Shown one piece after another: positions 29,239 to 37,872 of a stretch of DNA of 64,000 bases (the first letter of the stretch is position 1; each line of letters opens with the position of its first letter). The stretch lies in the NCBI RefSeq assembly GCF_030563405.1, contig NZ_CP130749.1, positions 372,001-436,000 on the forward strand, given 5' to 3'. The translations under genes and the position numbers were made by a program. The notes beneath the pieces were generated by a model. The model saw only the letters and a program-made list of their open reading frames with translations. It was not told the origin of the DNA and did not search any database. Origin of the DNA: Vibrio sp. SNU_ST1. Lineage in GTDB: Bacteria > Pseudomonadota > Gammaproteobacteria > Enterobacterales > Vibrionaceae.

Positions 29239-29265
29239 AAAATGGACGCTTAGAGCGTCCATTTT
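29239..29265. terminator. Bidirectional terminator
   Basis: AAAATGGACGCT (29239-29250) pairs with AGCGTCCATTTT (29254-29265) around a 3-base loop. It serves the converging LysE and phosphohexomutase genes. Confidence 0.93.
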
Positions 29266-29324
29266 TTATGTCTATCAGTTACATATTGCACTTCATGGAA
29301 CTGATGTTTTGAAAGAATGATGAG

Positions 29325-31049
29325 CTAAGAGTTCAACTCTTTCTGGTGTTGTTCGATGAGCTTATCCATGTACTCTTCACCGCGCTTGCGAGTATCGTCA
29401 TAGGTTTCTGTCCCTTCGAACTTTGTTACCGTCTCATAATAAACCTTAACTTTTGGTTCTGTTCCTGAAGGGCGGACGATAATGCGTGAACCGTCTTCGA
29501 GATGATAGATGAGTACGTCACTTGCTGGCAGGTTAATTGCCTCGGTAGCCCCACCGACAATAAAGCGCAAAGAAGACTGCAGATCTTCAATCACAGAGAT
29601 AGCGATACCGTTTATAGCTTTAGGTTGTGCCGCTCTGAGTTTAGAACCAATCGATGGTGAATCTGGGTCTAGGGCAATACTTCGTTGCGCGTTGGTATGA
29701 ACCCCATGTTCAAATGAAATTTGAGCGAGAAGATCCCAAACGGTTCGACCTTGAGATTTTAACTCTTCAACCAGTTGAGCAAACACGACGATAGCAGACA
29801 GCCCATCTTTGTCTCGTACCTGAGTACCAATTGTGTAGCCTAACGCTTCTTCATAGGCGAACAAGAACTCGTTTTTCTCATCTTCTAATTGCATGCCAAT
29901 ATTCGCTAACCATTTAAACCCGGTCAGCGTTTGGAAGTAAGTTGCACCATGGGATTGAGCCACTTTTTCAAGCAGAGTTGAAGATACGATACTGTTACCA
30001 ACTAACTGGTTTTTAGTGTGTGGCTTTGATAGCAAGTAGTGCGCGAATAACACACCCACTTGGTCACCTGTGAGCATTTTATATGAAGCATCTTCAGTTC
30101 TAACTTTATCATCGGTTCGAACGGCAACGGCAAATCGGTCTGCATCTGGGTCATTAGCGCAAGCGATGTCGGCATCGACACTTTTTGCTAAGTTAACCAC
30201 AAGATCCATCGCGCCTTTTTCTTCCGGGTTGGGGAAGTTCACGGTTGGGAAGTGACCATCTGGTTCTCTCTGTTCGGCAACACTGAATACTTTATGGAAA
30301 CCTGAATCATGAAGTAGGTCTTCCGCCATTTGTGCGCCGACACCATGCATAGCGGTATAGGTGATGGTGGTATTCGCCGATTCGATCTCTTTACTCACGT
30401 GTGGACTCTGGTTGATAGCAGCACGATAGGTTTGATAGTAACCTTCAGTTAACCATACCAACTTACCTTGTGTTTCAGCGTCACTAAGGCTCATCAATGG
30501 GATGGGCTTGGTCGATGCGATGTCTATTTCAGCAGCAATGCCTGCATCATGAGGAGGAATGATTTGAGCGCCATTCTCCCAGTACACTTTGAAGCCATTG
30601 TACTCCGGTGGGTTGTGGCTGGCCGTCACTACAACCGCCGCCGCTGCGTTGAAGTGCTCAATACCAAAGGCTACGATAGGTGTCGCTGCAACATTCGAAG
30701 TTAGGTAAACCTTGATACCTAAAGCGGTGAGTACAGAAGCCGTATCAATCGCGAATTGCTTTGAATCTAAACGACCGTCGTAGCCAACCACTACACCACG
30801 CATAGAGGCATTTGTGACATGCTCAATTAAATAGTGGCCAAGACCTGTAGCCGTTTCTTGTATGACCAAGCGGTTCATTCTATTTGGGCCGCATCCGACT
30901 TTGCCGCGCAGTCCCGCTGTTCCGAATTCTAATCGTTGAATAAAGCGGTCTTCAAGTTCGTCGTGCATTCCCTCATCGATAAGGTATTGAAGCTCTTCAC
31001 GAGTTCTTGGGTCTGGGTCTCTCGCTAACCAGTTCATTGCATCTTGCAT
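29325..31049 (-). CDS. Phosphoglucomutase/phosphomannomutase family phospho-sugar mutase
   Basis: A 574-aa alpha-D-phosphohexomutase of the long PgcA-like type. Order of motifs: RLEFGTAGLRGKVG near the N-terminus, active-site phosphoserine loop TASHNPPEYNGFK, metal loop NDPDADRFAVAV, sugar-binding loop AYEEALGY and the phosphate-binding RPSGTEPKVKVYYE at the C-terminus. It interconverts hexose 1- and 6-phosphates (glucose or mannose) for glycogen, LPS or capsule supply. An in-frame GTG at 31055 is an alternative start. A strong Fur-like box lies 50 bp upstream. Confidence 0.92.
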   Translation of the reverse strand: MQDAMNWLARDPDPRTREELQYLIDEGMHDELEDRFIQRLEFGTAGLRGKVGCGPNRMNRLVIQETATGLGHYLIEHVTNASMRGVVVGYDGRLDSKQFAIDTASVLTALGIKVYLTSNVAATPIVAFGIEHFNAAAAVVVTASHNPPEYNGFKVYWENGAQIIPPHDAGIAAEIDIASTKPIPLMSLSDAETQGKLVWLTEGYYQTYRAAINQSPHVSKEIESANTTITYTAMHGVGAQMAEDLLHDSGFHKVFSVAEQREPDGHFPTVNFPNPEEKGAMDLVVNLAKSVDADIACANDPDADRFAVAVRTDDKVRTEDASYKMLTGDQVGVLFAHYLLSKPHTKNQLVGNSIVSSTLLEKVAQSHGATYFQTLTGFKWLANIGMQLEDEKNEFLFAYEEALGYTIGTQVRDKDGLSAIVVFAQLVEELKSQGRTVWDLLAQISFEHGVHTNAQRSIALDPDSPSIGSKLRAAQPKAINGIAISVIEDLQSSLRFIVGGATEAINLPASDVLIYHLEDGSRIIVRPSGTEPKVKVYYETVTKFEGTETYDDTRKRGEEYMDKLIEQHQKELNS

Positions 31050-31100
31050 AATCACTAAACCTTTTAATATCGGGGTGTCTTTCTGTTGATTTAATTTAAA

Positions 31101-31115
31101 TGATACTGATTATCA
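31101..31115. promoter_or_regulatory. Fur-like box
   Basis: TGATACTGATTATCA matches the Fur core TGATAATNATTATCA at 13 of 14 defined positions and is flanked by AAA and TTT, extending the palindrome. It lies 52-66 bp upstream of the phosphohexomutase ATG and 440 bp from coxB, so the mutase promoter is the likely target. Site prediction only. Confidence 0.65.
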
Positions 31116-31446
31116 TTTCCATGAAGGCAATCGTAAAACTCGATTTAAAATAAATTCCAACAGTAAGGGAAAGGCATATGGGTAAAGCCACTTCAAATAA
31201 TTGACTGTTTAATAAGTAAACTTACCTTGAACAATTGGATATCACTAACTAGCCTTTCACATAAATATAACAAAATTTAACAAACTCGTCGTTTTTGAAT
31301 CTTTAGTGGAAACTTCCAATGCTTATGACCCGTATTGGTTCTTAGGTTGAGATGAGGTCAGCAGCCCGTTTACAGGCTAGTTCCATGTGAGTTGTAGATT
31401 GAGATTCAGCCTTTCATGTGCAGCTGGAATAACAATGAATGTTGTC

Positions 31447-31524
31447 TGGCTCGGAATGACATGTAGTTCGTAATGAAACATAGCTCGCAACGAAATAGAG
31501 CTCGCACGACATTTAGGTCGCAAG
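31447..31524. repeat. Degenerate 17-bp tandem repeat, about 4.5 units
   Basis: Units of 17 bp typified by TAGCTCGCAACGAAATA start at 31447, 31464, 31481 and 31498, with a partial fifth unit. They lie directly upstream of the coxB ribosome site. The rest of the 31056-31555 gap holds only the Fur-like box and AT-rich DNA. Confidence 0.8.
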
Positions 31525-31555
31525 TATCCAATTAGGAAGGATAAGGAGAGATCTT

Positions 31556-32794
31556 TTGAAAAGATTACTGGTTAGGCTAGCGTGGCTTTTGAAAAGTTTT
31601 GTTGTAGTTTTGGTGTCGCCTTTGGTGCATGCAAGCAGTGAATACAACATGACTCAAGGTGTCACTGAGATCAGCGGTAAGGTATACGAGCTTCATATGC
31701 TGATCTTCTATATCTGCTGTGCGATTGCCTTTGTTGTTTTTGGAGTGATGTTCTATTCGATTCTGAGGCACAGGAAGTCGAAGGGTGCGGTTGCTGCCCA
31801 TTTTCACGAAAGCACGAAAGTAGAAATTCTTTGGACCATCATTCCTATTATTATCCTTATCGCTATGGCGATACCCGCCACTAAAACCTTGATAGCGATG
31901 GAAGATACCTCTCAATCAGATCTGACCGTTAAAATCACAGGGTCACAATGGAAATGGCATTACAGCTATTTTGGTGAAGACGTTGAGTTTTTCAGCCTCC
32001 TAGCAACCAGTGACAAAGAGATTGAAGGCATCGAAGTGAAAGGTGCGCATTACCTGTTAGAGGTTGATAAGCCGCTTGTACTGCCTATCAATCGTAAAGT
32101 CCGCTTTTTGATGACTTCCGATGATGTTATTCACTCATGGTGGGTGCCAGCATTCGCCGTTAAAAAGGACACCATACCTGGATTCATTAACGAGGCGTGG
32201 ACCAAAATTGATGAGCCCGGTGTTTATCGAGGCCAGTGTGCTGAGTTATGTGGTCGTGCTCATGGCTTTATGCCGATAGTGGTGCATGCGATGGAAGAAG
32301 CTGAGTATGACGCATGGCTGGCGGAGCAAAAAGAATTGGCGGTAGCCGCACAGCAAGCCGCGCAAGATGCATTAGATGCGTCACTTTCTTTGGAAGAGCT
32401 CAATACTATTGGCGAAGAGGTTTACAAAACTCGTTGTGCAGTTTGTCACCAAGCCAACGGAGAAGGTATTCCCGGAGCATTTCCTGCCATAAAAGGAAGC
32501 CCTATTGCGCTTGGCGATGTGGATGTTCATATCGACACTATTGTTTATGGTCGTGGTGGGACGGCGATGCAAGCATTCGATAATCAGTTAACTGAGAAAG
32601 AGATCGCAGCGGTAGTGACTTATCAACGAAACGCTTGGGGTAATGAGACTGGCGATATTGTTCAGGCTTCAGATGTGAACGCTTATAAAGCCAAGCAAGA
32701 AGGCGGGGAACAAGCTTCTGACGAACAAGGTTCAACGGATGGAACGCAAGGCTTAATGGATGAAGCACAAAACGATGCTAAGGAGCAGTTATGA
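31556..32794 (+). CDS. coxB: Cytochrome c oxidase subunit II with fused cytochrome c domain (caa3 type)
   Basis: A 412-aa protein: signal sequence, two membrane segments (about 50-72 and 92-112), a periplasmic CuA cupredoxin domain with the binding loop CAELCGRAHGFM, then a C-terminal cytochrome c domain with heme motif CAVCH and a likely axial Met in GGTAMQAF. The fusion defines a caa3-type oxidase that accepts electrons from cytochrome c. The start is a TTG at 31556, decided by AAGGAG 7 bp upstream and by the leader peptide it gives. Its stop overlaps the coxA start by 4 bp. Confidence 0.95.
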   Translation: MKRLLVRLAWLLKSFVVVLVSPLVHASSEYNMTQGVTEISGKVYELHMLIFYICCAIAFVVFGVMFYSILRHRKSKGAVAAHFHESTKVEILWTIIPIIILIAMAIPATKTLIAMEDTSQSDLTVKITGSQWKWHYSYFGEDVEFFSLLATSDKEIEGIEVKGAHYLLEVDKPLVLPINRKVRFLMTSDDVIHSWWVPAFAVKKDTIPGFINEAWTKIDEPGVYRGQCAELCGRAHGFMPIVVHAMEEAEYDAWLAEQKELAVAAQQAAQDALDASLSLEELNTIGEEVYKTRCAVCHQANGEGIPGAFPAIKGSPIALGDVDVHIDTIVYGRGGTAMQAFDNQLTEKEIAAVVTYQRNAWGNETGDIVQASDVNAYKAKQEGGEQASDEQGSTDGTQGLMDEAQNDAKEQL

Positions 32795-34452
32795 GTTCAC
32801 CAATCAATAAGCCGGTGAAATCGGCTCCAGCAGAAGACCAAGCACTGAGCCATTCTGCGGAAGGTACACTAGGCAATAATGATTTGCCTGTTGATGATCA
32901 CGACTCACATGAGGCACCCAAAGGTTGGGCGCGTTGGTTGTACTCAACCAATCATAAAGACATTGGTACATTATATCTTTGGTTCAGTTTTGCGATGTTC
33001 TTAACGGGTGGTGCGATGGCGATGGTCATCCGTGCTGAGCTATTCCAACCGGGTTTGCAACTCGTTGAGCCAGATTTCTTTAATCAGATGACCACAGTCC
33101 ATGGTTTAATCATGGTATTCGGTGCCGTGATGCCAGCATTTACGGGCTTGGCTAACTGGATGATCCCGATGATGATCGGAGCTCCAGATATGGCGCTGCC
33201 GAGAATGAACAACCTCAGTTTCTGGATTCTGCCTTTTGCATTTTTAATCTTGATCGGATCTTTGTTTACTGAGGGAGGCGGGCCGAGTTTTGGTTGGACA
33301 TTTTATGCCCCACTCTCAACAACTTATGGCCCAGACAGCACCGCGCTATTCGTATTCTCAGTCCATATTATGGGGATCAGTTCGATCATGGGGGCGATCA
33401 ACGTCATTGTGACCATAGTGAACATGCGTGCGCCGGGTATGACTTGGTTCAAGCTACCGATGTTCGTATGGACATGGTTAATTACCGCTTTCTTACTGAT
33501 AGCCGTGATGCCCGTGCTCGCGGGTGCGGTTACCATGGTACTGACTGATAAATACTTTGGTACTAGCTTCTTTGATGCCGCTGGTGGTGGGGACCCGGTG
33601 ATGTTCCAGCACATATTCTGGTTCTTTGGGCATCCCGAAGTGTACATCATGATCTTGCCGTCTTTTGGTATTGTCTCAGCCATAATTCCAACATTCAGTG
33701 GCAAGCGACTATTTGGTTATCACTCGATGGTGTACGCGACCTGTAGCATCGCATTGCTGTCGTTCTTGGTGTGGGCGCATCACATGTTTACCACAGGTAT
33801 GCCGGTATTTGCCGAGCTGTTCTTCATGTATTGCACCATGCTGATTGCGGTACCTACCGGTGTGAAAGTCTTCAACTGGGTGGCGACCATGTGGCGGGGT
33901 GCTTTGACCTTTGAAACCCCAATGTTGTTTGCGATTGCCTTTATTGTTTTGTTTACGATTGGTGGGTTGTCTGGATTGATGCTCGCTATCGTTCCTGCGG
34001 ATTTTCAATACCACGATACTTACTTTGTTGTGGCTCATTTCCACTATGTTCTGGTGACAGGCGCCGTGTTCTCCATTATGGCCGCCGCCTATTATTGGCT
34101 GCCGAAATGGACAGGGCATATGTACGATCACAAGCTCAGTTTGTGGCATTTCTGGACGTCGGTAATCTCAGTTAATGTACTGTTCTTCCCGATGCACTTT
34201 TTAGGCTTAGCGGGCATGCCGCGTCGTATTCCTGATTACGCCATACAGTTTGCTGATGTTAACCAAGTCGTGTCGATTGGTGGTTTTGCCTTTGGGTTGT
34301 CTCAGTTGATTTTCTTATGGCTGGCTATTAAGTGCGTAAGAGGCGGAGAGCCTGCACCAAGCAAGCCTTGGGACAGAGCTGAAGGGCTAGAATGGACAGT
34401 ACCAAGCCCTGCGCCTCACCACACCTTTACTCATCCACCTAAAATCGATTAG
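32791..34452 (+). CDS. coxA: Cytochrome c oxidase subunit I
   Basis: A 553-aa, 12-segment heme-copper oxidase subunit. Diagnostic motifs: STNHKDIGTLYL at the first segment, TTVHGLIMVFGAVMPAF (low-spin heme His), FWFFGHPEVYIMILPSFG (CuB His and cross-linked Tyr), VWAHHMFTTGMPV (CuB His pair), KVFNWVATMW and VVAHFHYVLVTGAVF (heme ligands). It is an A-type proton-pumping oxidase. The hydrophilic N-terminal extension (about 45 residues, rich in Asp/Glu/Ser) is slightly longer than usual. Confidence 0.97.
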   Translation: MSSPINKPVKSAPAEDQALSHSAEGTLGNNDLPVDDHDSHEAPKGWARWLYSTNHKDIGTLYLWFSFAMFLTGGAMAMVIRAELFQPGLQLVEPDFFNQMTTVHGLIMVFGAVMPAFTGLANWMIPMMIGAPDMALPRMNNLSFWILPFAFLILIGSLFTEGGGPSFGWTFYAPLSTTYGPDSTALFVFSVHIMGISSIMGAINVIVTIVNMRAPGMTWFKLPMFVWTWLITAFLLIAVMPVLAGAVTMVLTDKYFGTSFFDAAGGGDPVMFQHIFWFFGHPEVYIMILPSFGIVSAIIPTFSGKRLFGYHSMVYATCSIALLSFLVWAHHMFTTGMPVFAELFFMYCTMLIAVPTGVKVFNWVATMWRGALTFETPMLFAIAFIVLFTIGGLSGLMLAIVPADFQYHDTYFVVAHFHYVLVTGAVFSIMAAAYYWLPKWTGHMYDHKLSLWHFWTSVISVNVLFFPMHFLGLAGMPRRIPDYAIQFADVNQVVSIGGFAFGLSQLIFLWLAIKCVRGGEPAPSKPWDRAEGLEWTVPSPAPHHTFTHPPKID

Positions 34453-34463
34453 AGGAATGAGCT

Positions 34464-35093
34464 ATGAGTGATAAGCAAAGCGATTCCAATCAAGATAAAA
34501 AACAACCAAAGCGCCTATCTAATAAGCGATCTACTAAAAAGCTGACGGGCTACTTGGTGTTGAGTGTGGTTGCGATGTTTGGTTTTGGTTTCGCTTTGGT
34601 GCCGCTATACGATGTGATGTGTGAGGCTTTAGGCATTAATGGTAAAACCAACACGGTCTCTGCCGTTCAACCTCAGGGAATGCAGCCTGATTACTCTCGT
34701 ACTGTTCGTGTTGAATTTATGTCGCACATTAAGCCAGATATGCCGTGGCAGTTTTCGCCTGAGGTTCGAGTGTTAGAGGTTCATCCTGGTGAGGTGGTAC
34801 AAACTAACTACATTGCCAAGAACCTTTCTGGAGCTTCATTGGTTGGCCAAGCCGTACCATCGGTTTCTCCTGGTATGGGAGCGACTTACTTCAATAAGAT
34901 GGAATGCTTTTGCTTTAATCAGCAGCCATTGGACGGGTACACGAGCGCAGCTATGGGGTTGATATTTTACATCGAGCCCGATATTCCAGAATCGATACAT
35001 ACGCTTACGCTCTCTTATACGTTATTTAATATCACGAGTGATGCTGGCTTGAACAAGAGTCAACCTAAAGCCGAGACACTCGCAAGTAACTAG
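34464..35093 (+). CDS. ctaG: Cytochrome c oxidase assembly protein CtaG (Cox11)
   Basis: A 209-aa Cox11-type copper chaperone with one N-terminal membrane segment (GYLVLSVVAMFGFGFALVPLY) and a periplasmic domain carrying the copper motif KMECFCFNQQPL. It inserts CuB into subunit I. The gene lies between coxA and coxC, with GAGGAATGAGCT before the ATG, and is part of the operon. The charged N-terminal tail (about 30 residues, Lys-rich) is cytoplasmic. Confidence 0.95.
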   Translation: MSDKQSDSNQDKKQPKRLSNKRSTKKLTGYLVLSVVAMFGFGFALVPLYDVMCEALGINGKTNTVSAVQPQGMQPDYSRTVRVEFMSHIKPDMPWQFSPEVRVLEVHPGEVVQTNYIAKNLSGASLVGQAVPSVSPGMGATYFNKMECFCFNQQPLDGYTSAAMGLIFYIEPDIPESIHTLTLSYTLFNITSDAGLNKSQPKAETLASN

Positions 35094-35131
35094 GGATTTA
35101 CAGAACCAGTATCAACATAAGGAGTTGAGCG

Positions 35132-36016
35132 ATGAGTTCTAAAAAGGAAGTTTATTTCGTTCCACATCAAAGCCACTGGCCATTAGTAGGTGCCGTTGCG
35201 TTGTTTTTGGTCGCGGTTGGCGCTGGCTTGACGGTGCAAAACATGGGCACCGACGCCGCTGGTGGCGTGTTTGGCAAAGCAGTGCTGTTAGTCGGGTTTT
35301 GTGTGTTGCTTTACATGCTCGCAGGTTGGTTTAGCAATGTGATCACGGAATCATTAAGTGGTCTTTATTCTGAGCAAATATCTCGGTCTTTTAGACAAGG
35401 TATGAGTTGGTTCATCTTCTCTGAAATTATGTTCTTCGGCGCTTTCTTTGGTGCGCTTTTTTACGCTCGTATGATTTCTGTGCCTTGGATTGGTGGGGCG
35501 GGCAACAATGCAATGACCCATGAAGTATTGTGGCCGATGTTCCAGTCAATGTGGCCGTTAACCACGACCCCTGATGGTGTGACGACAGAAGCGATGTCTT
35601 GGCAAGGTATCCCGCTTAAGAACACAATTATCCTGCTGCTTTCTTCTGTGACGCTGCACATAGCACATATTAGTCTTGAACAAAATAAGCGTATGGCTTT
35701 GATTGTGTGGCTAGAGATAACCATTGTTCTGGCTGGCTTCTTCCTGTTCTTCCAAGTTGAAGAGTACCTTCACGCTTATCAGGAGATGGGGCTGACACTT
35801 CAATCTGGCATCTATGGCAATACCTTCTTCTTATTGACAGGATTTCATGGTTTGCATGTCTGTTTGGGAACGATTTTTTTGATTGTGTTACTGGCGAGAG
35901 TCGCGAAAGACCACTTCACTCCGAAAGACCATTTTGCGTTCCAAGCGGGCAGTTGGTATTGGCACTTTGTTGATGTGGTTTGGTTAGGTCTGTTCGTGTT
36001 TGTCTATGTACTTTGA
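35132..36016 (+). CDS. coxC: Cytochrome c oxidase subunit III
   Basis: A 294-aa seven-segment membrane protein. It shows WFIFSEIMFFGAFFGALFYAR, FFQVEEYLHAYQEMG, TGFHGLHVCLGTIFL and the C-terminal HFVDVVWLGLFVFVYVL, all typical of COX3. It stabilises subunit I and its proton uptake. AAGGAG precedes the ATG. It is the last + strand structural subunit before the assembly-factor part of the cluster. Confidence 0.96.
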   Translation: MSSKKEVYFVPHQSHWPLVGAVALFLVAVGAGLTVQNMGTDAAGGVFGKAVLLVGFCVLLYMLAGWFSNVITESLSGLYSEQISRSFRQGMSWFIFSEIMFFGAFFGALFYARMISVPWIGGAGNNAMTHEVLWPMFQSMWPLTTTPDGVTTEAMSWQGIPLKNTIILLLSSVTLHIAHISLEQNKRMALIVWLEITIVLAGFFLFFQVEEYLHAYQEMGLTLQSGIYGNTFFLLTGFHGLHVCLGTIFLIVLLARVAKDHFTPKDHFAFQAGSWYWHFVDVVWLGLFVFVYVL

Positions 36017-36107
36017 TGATATACGGGGCTGCTTTAAGTCGTGTTTTGAAGAATAAATAAGTTTGAGATAACGAATAAGTTTGAAAACGTTAATCAACTT
36101 GAAAGCC

Positions 36108-36338
36108 TTAGTAAGGTCTTGGATTTGGAGTGATGGTGCCAGAGGCTAGAGCAAGCAACAGCAATAGTACGACGATGGCAGACAGCATCACACGACGACC
36201 TAAAAAGTGACTCAGTCTTTTACCATTGTGTTTACCTGAGGCGATTTGGATTAGGCCTTTCATTAAATTGAAAGCGATGAAGAACAGCAAAGCGACTAAC
36301 ACAATTTTAAACAACAACACAAAGGTAGATGACGCCAT
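36108..36338 (-). CDS. DUF2909 family twin-segment membrane protein
   Basis: A 76-aa protein with two membrane segments (about 5-27 and 49-70) joined by a basic loop (SGKHNGKRLSHFLGRR). DUF2909 proteins are regularly found in proteobacterial cytochrome oxidase clusters, but no activity is established. It is the only - strand gene inside this cluster. The frame extends upstream to 36443, but that part would overlap the SURF1-like gene; ATG 36338 gives the expected length. Confidence 0.8.
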   Translation of the reverse strand: MASSTFVLLFKIVLVALLFFIAFNLMKGLIQIASGKHNGKRLSHFLGRRVMLSAIVVLLLLLALASGTITPNPRPY

Positions 36339-36339
36339 A

Positions 36340-37155
36340 GTGATAACTCCAAACCGATTGATTGATGATGAAAACAAGTTCCGCAGTAAAGGTTTTTGGA
36401 CAGCGGTTGTTTTAACTGTGGTTTCAGTCGGCACTTTAATCAAGTTAGGTTTGTGGCAGTTAGATCGAGGTAACGAGAAATTACGCTATGAACAGCAGCT
36501 ATCAGAAAGAGCGCAGCAATCGTCTAGGTCATTGGATGCGGTTATCTCTGAATGGAAGGGCTCGCGTACACAAGCGCAAGGTGCATCTGAACAGCCGTCT
36601 TTAAATGGTTTAAGAGTTGACGTGGAGCTGGAAACACCCAGTGGATTAGTGGTTTTGTTAGACAACCAGATTAACCAAGGAACGGTGGGGTATGTGATTT
36701 ACATGTTGGGCGAAGTTCCAACACAAGATGGAAGAAAACAACTGTTGATCGATCTTGGGTTCGTTGCAGCGAGCCGTGACAGAAGAGAACTCCCACGACT
36801 AGGAAGCATCACACTACCAACCAAAATGTCAGGGCGTTTGTACACACGTTCAGTGAATCCGTTAAGTCAGGAGCTTGGGTTAGAAAATACGACACCAAAT
36901 AGAATCCAAAACTTAAACATAACAGCGTTATCAGAGTACACCGGGCAAGAAGTGCTGCCCTTTGTCTTCCAACCGCAAAGCTTAGAATCTTGGCCTTATG
37001 AGTTGTTATGGCGACCAACGGCGATGAAGTCTGAGAAGCACTTTGGTTACTCGTTTCAATGGTTTGTAATGGCAGCGGTGCTTTTGTTATTGACGTTGTT
37101 AATTGGTTATCGGTACCTAAAAGCATCACCTATCACGGAGAACAAAGATGGATAA
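36340..37155 (+). CDS. SURF1 family cytochrome oxidase assembly protein
   Basis: A ~271-aa SURF1-like protein: first membrane segment (GFWTAVVLTVVSVGTLIKLGLWQLDRG in parts), periplasmic domain with LLDNQINQGTVGY and LLIDLGFVAASRDRRELP, and a C-terminal membrane segment (FGYSFQWFVMAAVLLLLTLLIGYRYL in parts). SURF1 aids heme a insertion into subunit I. The start is uncertain: GTG 36340 begins one base after the divergent DUF2909 ATG, TTG 36358 is an alternative, and an ATG at 36226 would run antisense through most of DUF2909 and is disfavoured. Confidence 0.85.
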   Translation: MITPNRLIDDENKFRSKGFWTAVVLTVVSVGTLIKLGLWQLDRGNEKLRYEQQLSERAQQSSRSLDAVISEWKGSRTQAQGASEQPSLNGLRVDVELETPSGLVVLLDNQINQGTVGYVIYMLGEVPTQDGRKQLLIDLGFVAASRDRRELPRLGSITLPTKMSGRLYTRSVNPLSQELGLENTTPNRIQNLNITALSEYTGQEVLPFVFQPQSLESWPYELLWRPTAMKSEKHFGYSFQWFVMAAVLLLLTLLIGYRYLKASPITENKDG

Positions 37156-37756
37156 GTCTCAAGTACAAGTGAACAGGGAAATTACCGAGGCAAACATGGC
37201 TGAGCTCAGAAGCCGTCGTACTAAAGGGCGCTTGGTATTAATTGGACTTGTTTTAATTTTCGCTTTGCCAGCCATTATCGCCAAAGCTGTGCTGGACCAG
37301 AATTGGTATACCTCAGGTGTCACTAACTCGGGTGAATTGGTAGAACCAAGAACCACGCTTGCGGATTTCGGCGTAATGGTGCCCATGGCAGGAGAGGGGT
37401 GGTTGGTGGGTTATATCGCTCCTACAGAGTGTGAAAGCTTGTGCGAACAACAACTCCATTATTTGAATCAAAGCTATTTGGCGCTAGGGAAAAACAAAGA
37501 GCGAGTGACTGCCGTTGTTTTTGTCTCAGAAGGTAATTCGTTATCGGGTTCGCTCGATAAGCCAGATTTATCTTTGTTAGCTGGTGGTGATCAGTTAAGT
37601 ACTGAGTTTTCGCCTGCTTCGATTGTCATTATTGACCCACTAGGGCAGTTGGTCATGGAGTACAAAAGCGTTTCTGACCCGTCGCAGTTAGTTAGTCAAT
37701 CTAAAGGCATGATTCATGATCTAAGAAAGCTACTCAAGCTGTCACGAGTTGGGTAG
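37148..37756 (+). CDS. Sco-like membrane-anchored protein of the oxidase cluster, function unproven
   Basis: A 202-aa protein with one membrane segment (about 28-48, RLVLIGLVLIFALPAIIAKAVL) and a periplasmic thioredoxin-like region. CESLCEQQL gives a C-x3-C motif as in the copper chaperone Sco, and SIVIIDPLGQLVMEY resembles the Sco/thioredoxin strand near the distal ligand, but the expected His is not obvious. It overlaps the SURF1-like gene by 8 bp. A role in CuA assembly or cysteine reduction is inference from position and motif. Confidence 0.65.
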   Translation: MDKSQVQVNREITEANMAELRSRRTKGRLVLIGLVLIFALPAIIAKAVLDQNWYTSGVTNSGELVEPRTTLADFGVMVPMAGEGWLVGYIAPTECESLCEQQLHYLNQSYLALGKNKERVTAVVFVSEGNSLSGSLDKPDLSLLAGGDQLSTEFSPASIVIIDPLGQLVMEYKSVSDPSQLVSQSKGMIHDLRKLLKLSRVG

Positions 37757-37762
37757 TTAATC

Positions 37763-37818
37763 AGCTTAAGTTGATAAGCTGGAGTTGATGAGCTTGAGTT
37801 GGTGAGCTGTAGAAGATG
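37763..37818. repeat. Degenerate 14-bp tandem repeat, 4 units
   Basis: Four 14-bp units typified by AGCTTGAGTTGGTG fill 37763-37818, starting 7 bp after the stop of the Sco-like gene. They occupy half of the gap before ctaA. Confidence 0.8.
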
Positions 37819-37872
37819 GCGTTAATGCTGAGTGTTGTTAGCGAAAAGGGAATAAATATAGGGAGATAAACG

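Noticed and set aside
36226..36339. ATG at 36226 as the start of the SURF1-like gene
   Set aside because: It would run antisense through most of DUF2909, and the added residues look unlike a membrane-protein leader.
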